Shown here: piece by piece, positions 1 through 6,371 of the stretch
Position numbering within the stretch: position 1 is the stretch's first letter
Layout of the letters: every line of letters begins with the position of its first letter
Origin: DASROJ01 sp035646975
GTDB lineage: Bacteria; Acidobacteriota; Polarisedimenticolia; JACPZX01; DASXTC01
NCBI GenBank assembly: GCA_035646975.1
Contig: DASROJ010000252.1
Location: 1-7,762 of the forward strand
DNA length: 7,762 nt
Direction: 5' to 3'
Position numbers and translations under genes: made by a program
The notes under the pieces: generated by a model
What the model was told of the DNA's origin: nothing
Database searches by the model: none
Seen by the model: the letters and a program-made list of their open reading frames with translations, nothing else

Positions 1-624
1 TACCGGCAGCTGCTGAACCAGGGGTTCACCTCCGAGGCGATCCATTACAACCTGGGCAACGCCCTGTTCAAGATGGGGGAGATCGGCCCGGCGATCCTCG
101 AGTTCGAGAAGGCCGCCTCCATCGCGCCGAACGACCCGGACCTCATCGCCAACCTCGAGTTCGTCCGCACCCTGACCGCCGACAAGACAACCGAGGCGGG
201 CGCGCAGACGACCGCCTTTTTCGTCGAACGGCTGCTGTCGCTCACCACGATCGATCAGGACGCGGTGATCTTCTGCGTGCTCTACCTGGTCATGGGACTC
301 CTGGTGGGGCTGCGAATCGGAATGTCCGGCGCCCTGCCACGGCGCATCGCGCTGTGGGGAATGGCGACGCTGGCTCTGCCGCTGGCGCTTAGCGCGGGCT
401 CGTTCGGCGTCAAGCTGTATCGCTCGGCCACGACCACCCATGCGATCGTGCTGGCCGAACGGCTCGACGTACGCAGCGGGCCGGGCGACGAGAACACCAC
501 GCTGTTCACCGTCCACGAAGGGCTCAAGCTGCGGGTTCGCAACCAGCAGGGCTCCTGGTTCCAGGTCAGCCTGGACAACGGCCTCAATGGCTGGGTGCCG
601 GCGTCTTCGCTCGGGATCATCTGA
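1..624 (+). CDS. BatE-like TPR / transmembrane / SH3-domain protein (5' end outside window)
   Basis: Reading frame 1 is open from the first base to the TGA at 622-624, giving 207 visible residues; the start lies upstream of the window. Visible residues about 14-49 form a TPR-type helical hairpin (YNLGNALFKMG, then AILEFEKAASIAPNDP). Residues about 88-107 and 116-136 are two hydrophobic membrane helices separated by a short basic loop. Residues about 147-207 are a bacterial SH3 domain (LDVRSGPGDENTTLF, then WFQVSLDNGLNGWVP). The order TPR, membrane, SH3 matches BatE-type proteins of the Bat operons, which often sit with MoxR ATPase and von Willebrand A-domain proteins. The SH3 domain probably lies outside the cytoplasm and binds envelope material; that placement is inferred. 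The domain calls are firm, but the Bat assignment depends on upstream genes I cannot see. hemW follows within 22 bases, suggesting co-transcription. Confidence 0.8.
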   Translation, partial: YRQLLNQGFTSEAIHYNLGNALFKMGEIGPAILEFEKAASIAPNDPDLIANLEFVRTLTADKTTEAGAQTTAFFVERLLSLTTIDQDAVIFCVLYLVMGLLVGLRIGMSGALPRRIALWGMATLALPLALSAGSFGVKLYRSATTTHAIVLAERLDVRSGPGDENTTLFTVHEGLKLRVRNQQGSWFQVSLDNGLNGWVPASSLGII

Positions 625-646
625 AGGGTTACACGTGAAGGCTCAC

Positions 647-1795
647 ATGCCGCTGGGGATCTACGTCCACATCCCGTTTTGCGCCCGGCGCTGCGACTAC
701 TGCGACTTCTTCGTCGTGGTGGGAGGCGGTTCGCCCGGTGAGTTCTTCGAGCGGCTCAACGACGACATCGATCTGTGTGCGGCCGCCCTCCAGGCGACGG
801 GGAGCCTCGTCGACACGATCTATTTCGGCGGTGGGACCCCATCGTCCGTCGATCCCGCGGAGGTGGCCCGGCTGCTCGACCGGTTCGGCAGGCGGTTCCA
901 CCTGGGCAGCGATCCGGAGATCACGCTGGAGGCCAACCCCGAAAGCGTCACCCCGCAGAGCGCGGCGGCCTGGCGCGCCGCGGGGGTCAATCGTCTGAGT
1001 CTCGGCGTGCAGTCGTTCAACGACAGCGTGCTTCCGCGGCGCGGGCGGTTGTACGACGCGGCCGGAGCATGCGCGGCGGTGCGGGTGGCGCGGGGCTCGG
1101 GGTTCGACAACGTGAGCGTCGATCTGATCGCGGGGCTGCCGGGCGAAACGTCGTCGAGCTTCCTCGCGGGGATCGCCAGGCTCGTGGACATGGCGCCCGA
1201 TCATGCGTCGGTCTACCTGCTGGAGACCGATGACGCGCTCAAGCAGACTCCGTTGACCCTGGCGCTGCGCGAAGGACGAGAGCGTCTTCCCGATGAAGAG
1301 GCGACGGTGACGATGTACACCGGCGCGGTTGAGCGACTCGTCGGGGCCGGCTATCATCATTATGAGATCTCCAACTTCGCGCAGCCCGGCCGCGAGTCGC
1401 GCCACAATCTGAAATACTGGCGCTCGGAGGAGTATTGTGGCGTCGGGCCGTCGGCGCACAGCTGTCTGGGCGGTCGCCGGTTCGGCCGCCCCGCCGACAT
1501 GGCCGGGTGGATTCAGGAGATCCGCGAGGGGCTGTTCGCCCCCCTCAAGGATGATTACACCCTGGAGGAAGCCTCGGCGCGCGCCCGCGAGGCGCTGGTG
1601 CTTTCGCTGCGGTTGATCGACGGCGTCGATCTGGTGGAGTTCGCGCGACGGTGGGACTTCGATCCCGCGGTGGAACTGAGCCGCGAGATCGACGATCTGC
1701 GGCGCGAGGGTCTGCTGGCGAGCCGCGGAGCCAGCCTGTCGCTGACGCCACGCGGCGTGCTGCTTTCCAACGAAGTCTTCGCGAGGATCCATTGA
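647..1795 (+). CDS. hemW: HemW-like radical SAM protein (heme chaperone; often annotated oxygen-independent coproporphyrinogen III oxidase)
   Basis: The 382-residue product has the radical-SAM iron-sulfur motif CARRCDYC (C12, C16, C19; CX3CX2C) directly after YVHIPF. The residue two after the last Cys is Phe (F21), as in HemW, whereas true HemN oxidases have a further Cys (CX3CX2CXC). GGGTP (61-65), EANPESVTP, GVNRLSLGVQSF and the later HNLKYW and GVGPSAHS follow in the family order. The C-terminal third resembles the HemN C-terminal winged-helix region and ends with LTPRGVLLSNEVF. HemW binds heme and is implicated in heme delivery to respiratory enzymes; many databases still label it a coproporphyrinogen oxidase. 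The ATG at 647 has AAGG at 638-641. An in-frame GTG at 635 with GAAGGG at 623-628 is an equally possible start and adds four residues. The stop overlaps the ltaE start by four bases. Oddity: the usual GRxH motif reads GRLY (Y136). Confidence 0.93.
   Translation: MPLGIYVHIPFCARRCDYCDFFVVVGGGSPGEFFERLNDDIDLCAAALQATGSLVDTIYFGGGTPSSVDPAEVARLLDRFGRRFHLGSDPEITLEANPESVTPQSAAAWRAAGVNRLSLGVQSFNDSVLPRRGRLYDAAGACAAVRVARGSGFDNVSVDLIAGLPGETSSSFLAGIARLVDMAPDHASVYLLETDDALKQTPLTLALREGRERLPDEEATVTMYTGAVERLVGAGYHHYEISNFAQPGRESRHNLKYWRSEEYCGVGPSAHSCLGGRRFGRPADMAGWIQEIREGLFAPLKDDYTLEEASARAREALVLSLRLIDGVDLVEFARRWDFDPAVELSREIDDLRREGLLASRGASLSLTPRGVLLSNEVFARIH
1783..1787 (+). promoter_or_regulatory. Ribosome binding site for the TTG start of ltaE
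   Basis: GAGGA lies within the end of hemW and ends four bases before the TTG at 1792. It supports the non-ATG start, because the threonine aldolase family begins with the (M)IDLRSDTVT sequence encoded from exactly this codon. Spacing is a little short, which fits coupling to translation of hemW. Confidence 0.6.
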
Positions 1796-2826
1796 TCGAT
1801 CTGAGAAGCGACACCGTGACGCAGCCCACCGCGCAGATGCGTGAAGCGATGTCCTCGGCGGTGGTGGGCGACGATGTCTATGGCGAGGACCCGACGGTCA
1901 ACCGTCTCCAGGAGGTCGCCGCGGGAATCATCGGCAAGCAGGCCGCGCTGTTCGTGCCCAGCGGGACCATGGGCAACCAGATCTCGATTGCCGTTCACTC
2001 CTCACCGGGCTCCGAGGTCGTCTGCGAAGCGCGGGCGCACGTGGTCGAGTACGAGCTGGCGTCCATGGCGGTGATCTCCGGCTGCATGCCGAGGCCGGTG
2101 ACCACCCCCGACGGCATTCTCACCGAGCCGCTGCTCGAGCGCGCACTGCGGCCCACAGGTGGTCTTCAGACTCGGCCGGGGGTCATCATCGTGGAGAACA
2201 CGCACAACCTGGCCAGCGGCGCGGTCACCCCCCCGCGCGAGCTGCGCGCCATCGCGGCGCTCGCGCGGGACAGGAAAATCCCGCTGCACATGGACGGCGC
2301 GCGGATCTTTCACGCCGCCCTGGCCACCGCGACGCCCGCCGCCGAGCTGGCCGAGGGGTTCGACTCGGTGATGTTCTGCCTGTCCAAGGGGCTTTGCGCT
2401 CCGGTGGGTTCCCTGCTGGCGGGCACGCGGGAGTTCATCGACGAAGCGCGCCGATGGCGCAAGCGTCTTGGCGGGGCCATGCGCCAGGCCGGCGTGCTCG
2501 CCGCCGCCGGGCTGGTGGCCCTCGAGACGATGCGTGACCGGCTGGGCGAAGATCATGAGAATGCGCGCAACCTCGCCGCCGGGCTCGCCGGCGTGGACGG
2601 GCTGAGCCTCGACACTCCCGTCATGCTGACCAACATCGTGTACGTGAAAGTCGCCGGGCGTCGTTGGCGCAACCGGGAGATCGTCGCCGAGCTTCAGCGG
2701 CGAGGCGTCCTGTGCAACCCCGTGGCCGATGACCGCCTTCGCCTGGTGACCCATTTCGGGATCGGCCCGGAGGAGATCGCGAAGGCTCTCGACGCGATGC
2801 ACCTGTCCGCCACCGCCACCGCTTGA
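1792..2826 (+). CDS. ltaE: Low-specificity threonine aldolase (PLP-dependent)
   Basis: The 344-residue protein is full length for the threonine aldolase family (fold-type I PLP enzymes), which cleave L-threonine or L-allo-threonine to glycine and acetaldehyde. It begins IDLRSDTVTQPTAQMREAM, the family N-terminus. VGDDVYGEDPTVNRLQ and PSGTMGNQI follow. H83 in ARAHVVEYE matches the active-site His of the family. MDGARIFHAA contains the Asp-Gly-Ala-Arg segment near the PLP ring, and K199 in FCLSKGLCAPVG is the expected Schiff-base lysine. The start is TTG at 1792. The frame is open further upstream, but that part lies inside hemW and has no family similarity. The TTGA overlap with the hemW stop indicates translational coupling. 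The final TGA forms part of the -35 hexamer of the next promoter. Specificity for L versus L-allo substrate cannot be read from the sequence. Confidence 0.95.
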   Translation: MIDLRSDTVTQPTAQMREAMSSAVVGDDVYGEDPTVNRLQEVAAGIIGKQAALFVPSGTMGNQISIAVHSSPGSEVVCEARAHVVEYELASMAVISGCMPRPVTTPDGILTEPLLERALRPTGGLQTRPGVIIVENTHNLASGAVTPPRELRAIAALARDRKIPLHMDGARIFHAALATATPAAELAEGFDSVMFCLSKGLCAPVGSLLAGTREFIDEARRWRKRLGGAMRQAGVLAAAGLVALETMRDRLGEDHENARNLAAGLAGVDGLSLDTPVMLTNIVYVKVAGRRWRNREIVAELQRRGVLCNPVADDRLRLVTHFGIGPEEIAKALDAMHLSATATA

Positions 2827-2851
2827 CACCCATCGGGACCTTGCCTAGAAT
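2823..2851 (+). promoter_or_regulatory. Near-consensus sigma-70-type promoter upstream of the acyl-CoA dehydrogenase gene
   Basis: TTGACA at 2823-2828 is a perfect -35 hexamer. It is followed after exactly 17 bases by TAGAAT at 2846-2851, which differs from TATAAT at one position. The -35 hexamer contains the ltaE stop codon (2824-2826). Transcription would start near 2858, leaving a leader of about 36 bases before the TTG start at 2894. It sits in the longest intergenic gap of the window (67 bases), just where a new operon is expected. Promoter use is inferred from sequence only. Confidence 0.7.
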
Positions 2852-2882
2852 TCGTTGATTCACTGAGACTTACGCGATTCCC

Positions 2883-2889
2883 GAGGGGG
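2883..2889 (+). promoter_or_regulatory. Ribosome binding site for the TTG start of the acyl-CoA dehydrogenase
   Basis: GAGGGGG places its GAGG core seven bases before the TTG at 2894. The only in-frame sequence between this start and an upstream stop codon (TGA at 2864-2866) contains no ATG or GTG, so TTG 2894 is the best supported start. Confidence 0.7.
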
Positions 2890-2893
2890 CCTC

Positions 2894-4042
2894 TTGGACT
2901 TCAATCTCACCGATGACCAGAAAATGCTGCGTCGGACGGTTCGTGATTTCGCCGAGAGCGAGATAGCGCCTCATACCCGCCGGATGGACGAGACAAAGGA
3001 GTTTCCCTTCGACATCTTCCGCAAGATGGGCTCGATGGGCTACCTCGGTGTCACGATCCCCGAGTCGTACGATGGTGCCGGGATGACCTACCAGGACTAC
3101 GCCCTCATCATCGAGGAGATCGCGCGTGTCGATCCGGCCGTCGCCCTGGGCGTGGCCGCGCACAACGGCCTGTGCACCAGCCACCTGTTCAGGTTCGGGT
3201 CCGACGAGCTCAAGGACCGGCACCTCAGACAGCTGGCGCGAGGGGATTACCTCGGCGCCTGGTCGCTCACGGAGCCGACCGCCGGCTCCGACGCCGGGGG
3301 CACCCGCAGCCGCGCCGTGCGCGACGGCGACCATTACGTTCTGAACGGCTCGAAGACATTCGCGACACATGGCTCGGTGGGGAAGGTCTGCGTGGTGTTC
3401 TGCGTGACCGACCCCGAAAAGGGAAAGAAGGGGATTTCCGCGTTCCTTCTCGAGAAGGGAATGCAGGGTTTTCGCCACGGCAAGGTCGAAGACAAGATGG
3501 GGATGCGCGCGTCGGACACCGCCGAGGTGATCATGGAGGATTGCCGCGTTGCCCGTTCGAGCCTGATCGGCCAGGAGGGGATGGGGTTCATCAACGCGCT
3601 GGAGATACTGGACCGGGGACGCATCGCAATCGCCGCGCTGTCGCTCGGCACCGCGCAGGGCGCCTACGAAGTGGCGATGAAGTACGCCAAGGAGCGGCGG
3701 CAGTTCGGCAAGCCGATCGCGAGCTTCCAGGCGATCGCGTTCATGCTGGCCGACATGGCCATGAAGATCGACGCGTCGCGCCTGCTGGTCTATCGCGCCG
3801 CCGGCATCGAAGACGCCGGTTCGGCGGGCCTCACGCGGGCCGCGGCGATGGCCAAGCTGTTCGCCTCCGAGACGGCGGTCTGGGTGGCCGAGCACGCGGT
3901 GCAGATCCTGGGAGGCTACGGGTACATCAAGGATTTCCCCGCCGAGAAGTTCTACCGCGACGCGAAGCTCTGCACGATCGGCGAAGGCACATCGGAGATA
4001 CAGCGTCTGGTCATCGCCCGCAGCCTGCTGGACAGGGCGTGA
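2894..4042 (+). CDS. Acyl-CoA dehydrogenase (short-chain/branched-chain type)
   Basis: The 382-residue flavoprotein has the standard acyl-CoA dehydrogenase length and layout. It has an N-terminal helical domain (DFNLTDDQKMLRRTVRDFAE), a central beta domain with the flavin-contacting WSLTEPTAGSD (W123-D133), and a C-terminal helical domain with ERRQFGKPIASFQAIAFMLADM. The C-terminal segment ILGGYGYIKDFPAEKFYRDA is followed by IGEGTSEIQR. E364 in that segment is the expected catalytic base, in the position used by short- and medium-chain enzymes. It would oxidise an acyl-CoA to the 2-enoyl-CoA and pass electrons to electron-transfer flavoprotein. Linkage to meaB and methylmalonyl-CoA epimerase suggests a substrate that feeds propionyl-CoA, such as a branched-chain or short acyl-CoA; this is inference. 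The start is TTG at 2894, behind its own promoter. The stop overlaps the meaB GTG by four bases. Confidence 0.95.
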   Translation: MDFNLTDDQKMLRRTVRDFAESEIAPHTRRMDETKEFPFDIFRKMGSMGYLGVTIPESYDGAGMTYQDYALIIEEIARVDPAVALGVAAHNGLCTSHLFRFGSDELKDRHLRQLARGDYLGAWSLTEPTAGSDAGGTRSRAVRDGDHYVLNGSKTFATHGSVGKVCVVFCVTDPEKGKKGISAFLLEKGMQGFRHGKVEDKMGMRASDTAEVIMEDCRVARSSLIGQEGMGFINALEILDRGRIAIAALSLGTAQGAYEVAMKYAKERRQFGKPIASFQAIAFMLADMAMKIDASRLLVYRAAGIEDAGSAGLTRAAAMAKLFASETAVWVAEHAVQILGGYGYIKDFPAEKFYRDAKLCTIGEGTSEIQRLVIARSLLDRA

Positions 4043-5001
4043 GCACGCAGACCGCGGATCTCGTCGCGCGTCTGCTCGGCGGAGAGGCACGCGCGCTGGG
4101 GCGGGCCATCTCCATCGTCGAGGATCGGCTGCCCGCCGCACGGGAGATCCTCAGGGAGATCTATCCGCGCGCCGGGCGCGCGCCGATCATCGGCGTGACC
4201 GGGCCGCCCGGCGCCGGCAAGAGCACGCTGGTGGATGGGCTGGCCGGCAGCTTCCGAAGGCAAGGCAGACAGGTGGGCATCATCGCCGTGGATCCGTCCA
4301 GCGCGTTTTCCGGCGGCGCCGTCCTGGGCGATCGAATCAGGATGCAGCGGCACAGCACCGATCCGGGTGTCTTCATCCGTTCGATGGCGACGCGTGGTCA
4401 TTTCGGCGGTCTGGCAAGCGCCACGGTGGATGTCGCAGACCTGATGGATGCCTCCGGCAGGGACGTGGTCATCATCGAGACCGTGGGGGTCGGCCAGGAC
4501 GAGGTCGACGTGGTCAGGGTGGCCGACGTGGTGCTGGTGGTGCTGGTGCCCGGGCTCGGCGACGACATCCAGACCATCAAGGCGGGCATCATGGAGATTC
4601 CCGACATCTTCGTGCTCAACAAGGCCGACCGCGAAGGGATCGACCGGCTGCACGCCGACGTCAAGGCGATGCTCGGATTCATCGACACCCCGGGACGTCC
4701 GATGCCCGGGATCCTTCGGACGGTGGCCACGACCGGGCAGGGAGTCGAGGCGCTTCACATGGCGATTTCGGAGTTCCTCCAGGCGGCCACCGGCGCGGTG
4801 CTGGCGTCGCGCGGCAGGGAGAGAAGCCGCGAACGTCTGCTCGATCTTCTAAGACAGCGGGTGCTGGAGTGGGCGGCCGGGCCCGGGTCGGGCGGTGTCT
4901 TCGATCAGATGGTGGAGGATCTGGCCGGCAGGATCGTCGACCCCTATACCGCCGCCGACCGCCTGCTGGAGAAGTTCACTCCGACGGGCGGCCCCCGATG
5001 A
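4039..5001 (+). CDS. meaB: MeaB/ArgK-family G3E GTPase, methylmalonyl-CoA mutase chaperone
   Basis: The 320-residue protein is full length for MeaB (bacterial counterpart of human MMAA). The P-loop is GPPGAGKS (G55-S62, Lys61). It is followed by VDPSSAFSGGAVLGDRIRM, then FIRSMATRGHFGGLASAT, IIETVGVGQDEVDV, and the base-specificity motif NKAD (194-197). These are the signatures that set MeaB apart from other G3E GTPases such as HypB and UreG. The protein gates cobalamin loading of methylmalonyl-CoA mutase and protects it from inactivation. It was once misnamed ArgK (LAO/AO transport kinase). The GTG start at 4039 lies in a GTGA overlap with the dehydrogenase stop. The frame stays open for a long way upstream, but that part is out-of-frame dehydrogenase sequence. 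Its C-terminus overlaps the epimerase start by four bases. No mutase subunit is in the window, so its client must be encoded elsewhere. Confidence 0.95.
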   Translation: MSTQTADLVARLLGGEARALGRAISIVEDRLPAAREILREIYPRAGRAPIIGVTGPPGAGKSTLVDGLAGSFRRQGRQVGIIAVDPSSAFSGGAVLGDRIRMQRHSTDPGVFIRSMATRGHFGGLASATVDVADLMDASGRDVVIIETVGVGQDEVDVVRVADVVLVVLVPGLGDDIQTIKAGIMEIPDIFVLNKADREGIDRLHADVKAMLGFIDTPGRPMPGILRTVATTGQGVEALHMAISEFLQAATGAVLASRGRERSRERLLDLLRQRVLEWAAGPGSGGVFDQMVEDLAGRIVDPYTAADRLLEKFTPTGGPR

Positions 5002-5408
5002 TCATCGACCACCTCGGCATCGCGGTCCGCTCGCTTGACGCCTCGTTGAGGTTCTACCGCGACGCGCTCGGTCTGGAGGTGGAAGGACCCGAAGAGGTGC
5101 CTGCCGAGGGAGTGCGCATCGCCTTCCTCGCGGTGGGGCAGAGCCGGGTGGAGCTGCTCGAGCCGCTCGGACCGGGCACCACCGTGGCACGATTCCTCGA
5201 CAAGCGGGGCGAGGGGATCCACCATCTTTGTCTGCGGGTGGCCGACATCGAAGCCGCCCTGGCGGCGTTGCGCGGCAAGGGGGCGGAGATCATCGAGCCG
5301 GCTCCCCGTATCGGCGCGGGGGGCCGCCGGATCGCCTTCATCCACCCACGTTCCACCGGCGGCGTCCTGCTGGAGCTGGTCGAGGCGCAGCTGCCGCCCG
5401 GGGCTTGA
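4998..5408 (+). CDS. mce: Methylmalonyl-CoA epimerase (VOC/glyoxalase fold)
   Basis: The 136-residue protein has the two paired beta-alpha-beta-beta-beta modules of the vicinal oxygen chelate superfamily and the usual length of methylmalonyl-CoA epimerases. It begins IIDHLGIAVRSLDASLRFY. Likely metal ligands by family pattern are H5 (DHLGIAV), E52 (RVELLEP), H76 (GIHHLCLRV) and E126 (VLLELVE). The enzyme interconverts (2S)- and (2R)-methylmalonyl-CoA, between propionyl-CoA carboxylase and methylmalonyl-CoA mutase. The ATG at 4998 overlaps the meaB stop (ATGA), and the MeaB-epimerase pairing strengthens this call over other VOC enzymes. The upstream ribosome binding site is weak, so coupling to meaB translation is likely. 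The last codons and stop create a TTGACC sequence, similar to but weaker than the arrangement at the end of ltaE. Confidence 0.93.
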   Translation: MIIDHLGIAVRSLDASLRFYRDALGLEVEGPEEVPAEGVRIAFLAVGQSRVELLEPLGPGTTVARFLDKRGEGIHHLCLRVADIEAALAALRGKGAEIIEPAPRIGAGGRRIAFIHPRSTGGVLLELVEAQLPPGA

Positions 5409-5442
5409 CCTTTCCGCTCCACCTGCCCATGTTTCACACGTT

Positions 5443-5787
5443 ATGACCAGCAAACCGCCAGGGGGTCCGTTCGTCAGCGGTGCCCTCGTCATCGTCTACC
5501 TTCACGATCCCCGGGAAAAGATCTGGGGGCTGTTGATGGACCTCGGCCCCGCGGGTGTCTCGGTGTTCGGGCTGGGTCTTCAGTCGTTCGATGACTGGCT
5601 GCGGGGTCTTTCCGTGAAGGACGAGCAGCGGATCCAGCCTTCCCTGAGCTTCTACCCGCTGGTTCGCGTGGAGAAGATCCTGATGGACGAAGAGGCCGAC
5701 GGCATCCCAAGCTTCGAGGCGCAATGCGTGGCGCGCACGGGCAAGGGGCTCAAGTTCCATCTGGCGCTGAAGGAAACCGCCTCATGA
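5443..5787 (+). CDS. Uncharacterised 114-residue protein
   Basis: I do not recognise a named domain. The frame begins at an ATG 34 bases after the epimerase and ends in a four-base overlap with the FHA gene. The protein opens with a short polar stretch, then a beta-rich segment (LVIVYLHDPREKIWG, then LLMDLGPAGVSVFGLGLQ). An acidic-aromatic SFDDWLRGL follows, then a middle part with YPLVRVEKILMDEE and a basic C-terminal stretch (VARTGKGLKFHLAL). There is no signal peptide or convincing membrane helix, so it is probably cytoplasmic. The start of the domain (REKIWGLLMDLGPAGVSV) resembles small conserved proteins I associate from memory with Acidobacteria genomes; I cannot verify this. No clear Shine-Dalgarno sequence precedes the ATG. 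Steady codon use and the coupled overlap with the next gene support a real gene. It may work with the FHA protein. Confidence 0.8.
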   Translation: MTSKPPGGPFVSGALVIVYLHDPREKIWGLLMDLGPAGVSVFGLGLQSFDDWLRGLSVKDEQRIQPSLSFYPLVRVEKILMDEEADGIPSFEAQCVARTGKGLKFHLALKETAS

Positions 5788-6359
5788 ACCGTTCCGCACA
5801 GCTCGCCCTTGCCTGTCCCGACTGCAAGGCGCACCTGAAGCTCGATGAGCGCCTTTCGGGCAAGGCGACACGGCTCGTCTACGCGTGCAAGCCCTGTGGG
5901 ACGCTCTGGTCGTTGAATCCCCGGGACAAGCAGCTCGTGCAGGAGCAGAGTCTTTCCGACTCCGCCACCGGAACCATCAGGATGCGGGTCGTCAAACCTG
6001 GCGCGCCGGGCGCCGGGGGAAAGCCTGCCGGAGCGGATCTCACGGCGATGCCCGAGGGGATTACCGTCGCGCTCGAGGTGACCGATGGGCCGGCGCGCGG
6101 ACAGGTCTATCATCTCGACAGACGGCTCGTCGTGATCGGGCGGGAGGAAGGGGAAGTCCAGCTGGCCGACCCGATGATCTCCCGTCGCCACGCGAGCCTG
6201 GAAATCCACGATCTCGAAACCATCATCCTGCGGGATCTCTCCTCGACCAACGGGACGTATCACAACGATCAGCTCATCGCGTTCTGCAAGCTCGAGGACG
6301 GCGATGAAATCCGCCTGGGTTCCACGATCCTCACGGTCGCGGTGGACCTTCTCGGCTGA
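5784..6359 (+). CDS. Zinc-ribbon / FHA domain protein
   Basis: The 191-residue protein has two modules. Residues about 8-45 form a small zinc ribbon with two Cys pairs (CPDC at 11-14 and CKPC at 35-38) spaced like the MJ0042-type finger. Residues about 93-188 form an FHA domain, with the conserved GRE (119-121), SRRH (133-136) and STNGT (154-158) that bind phosphothreonine in other FHA proteins. A flexible linker (about 50-90) rich in Gly, Ala and Pro joins them and contains Thr62 and Thr64. It is probably a cytoplasmic adaptor that reads Ser/Thr-kinase phosphorylation; the partner is unknown. The ATG at 5784 overlaps the previous stop (ATGA) and has AAGGA at 5770-5774. A longer in-frame start at 5724 would lie inside the previous gene and adds nothing conserved. 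It ends 8 bases before the stop of the convergent HtrA-like gene. Confidence 0.92.
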   Translation: MNRSAQLALACPDCKAHLKLDERLSGKATRLVYACKPCGTLWSLNPRDKQLVQEQSLSDSATGTIRMRVVKPGAPGAGGKPAGADLTAMPEGITVALEVTDGPARGQVYHLDRRLVVIGREEGEVQLADPMISRRHASLEIHDLETIILRDLSSTNGTYHNDQLIAFCKLEDGDEIRLGSTILTVAVDLLG

Positions 6360-6371
6360 GCCTGGACTCAG
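6356..6371. repeat. Short inverted repeat spanning both convergent stop codons
   Basis: CTGAG (6356-6360) and CTCAG (6367-6371) are perfect five-base complementary arms around the six-base loop CCTGGA. Each arm contains one of the two convergent stop codons. There is no T-tract on either side, so intrinsic termination is doubtful; it is listed as structure, not as a proven terminator. Confidence 0.35.

Noticed and set aside
629..1792. Long open frame on the - strand covering nearly all of hemW (387 codons)
   Set aside because: It mirrors a gene with strong family motifs, has a low-complexity product rich in Arg, Gln and Ala, and no recognisable domain. Long antisense frames are expected in GC-rich coding DNA.
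2827..2893. A regulatory RNA or riboswitch in the largest intergenic gap
   Set aside because: The gap is only 67 bases, and after the promoter just about 36 bases of leader remain. I see no stable hairpin or terminator in it.
3172..4038. In-frame upstream extension of meaB through the dehydrogenase gene
   Set aside because: The frame is open, but the translated part is out-of-frame dehydrogenase sequence with no MeaB similarity. The GTG at 4039 gives the family's normal length.
2870..4141. Long open frame on the - strand opposite the acyl-CoA dehydrogenase (423 codons)
   Set aside because: The same argument applies: the + strand carries an unmistakable enzyme, and the antisense product is Arg/His/Leu-rich without motifs. 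It also runs over the promoter-proximal end of the dehydrogenase gene.
5405..5433. Possible promoter before the 114-residue protein (TTGACC, 17 bases, CATGTT)
   Set aside because: The -35 resembles the one after ltaE, but the -10 matches the consensus at only three positions. Transcription would begin almost at the ATG. Read-through from the epimerase operon is simpler.
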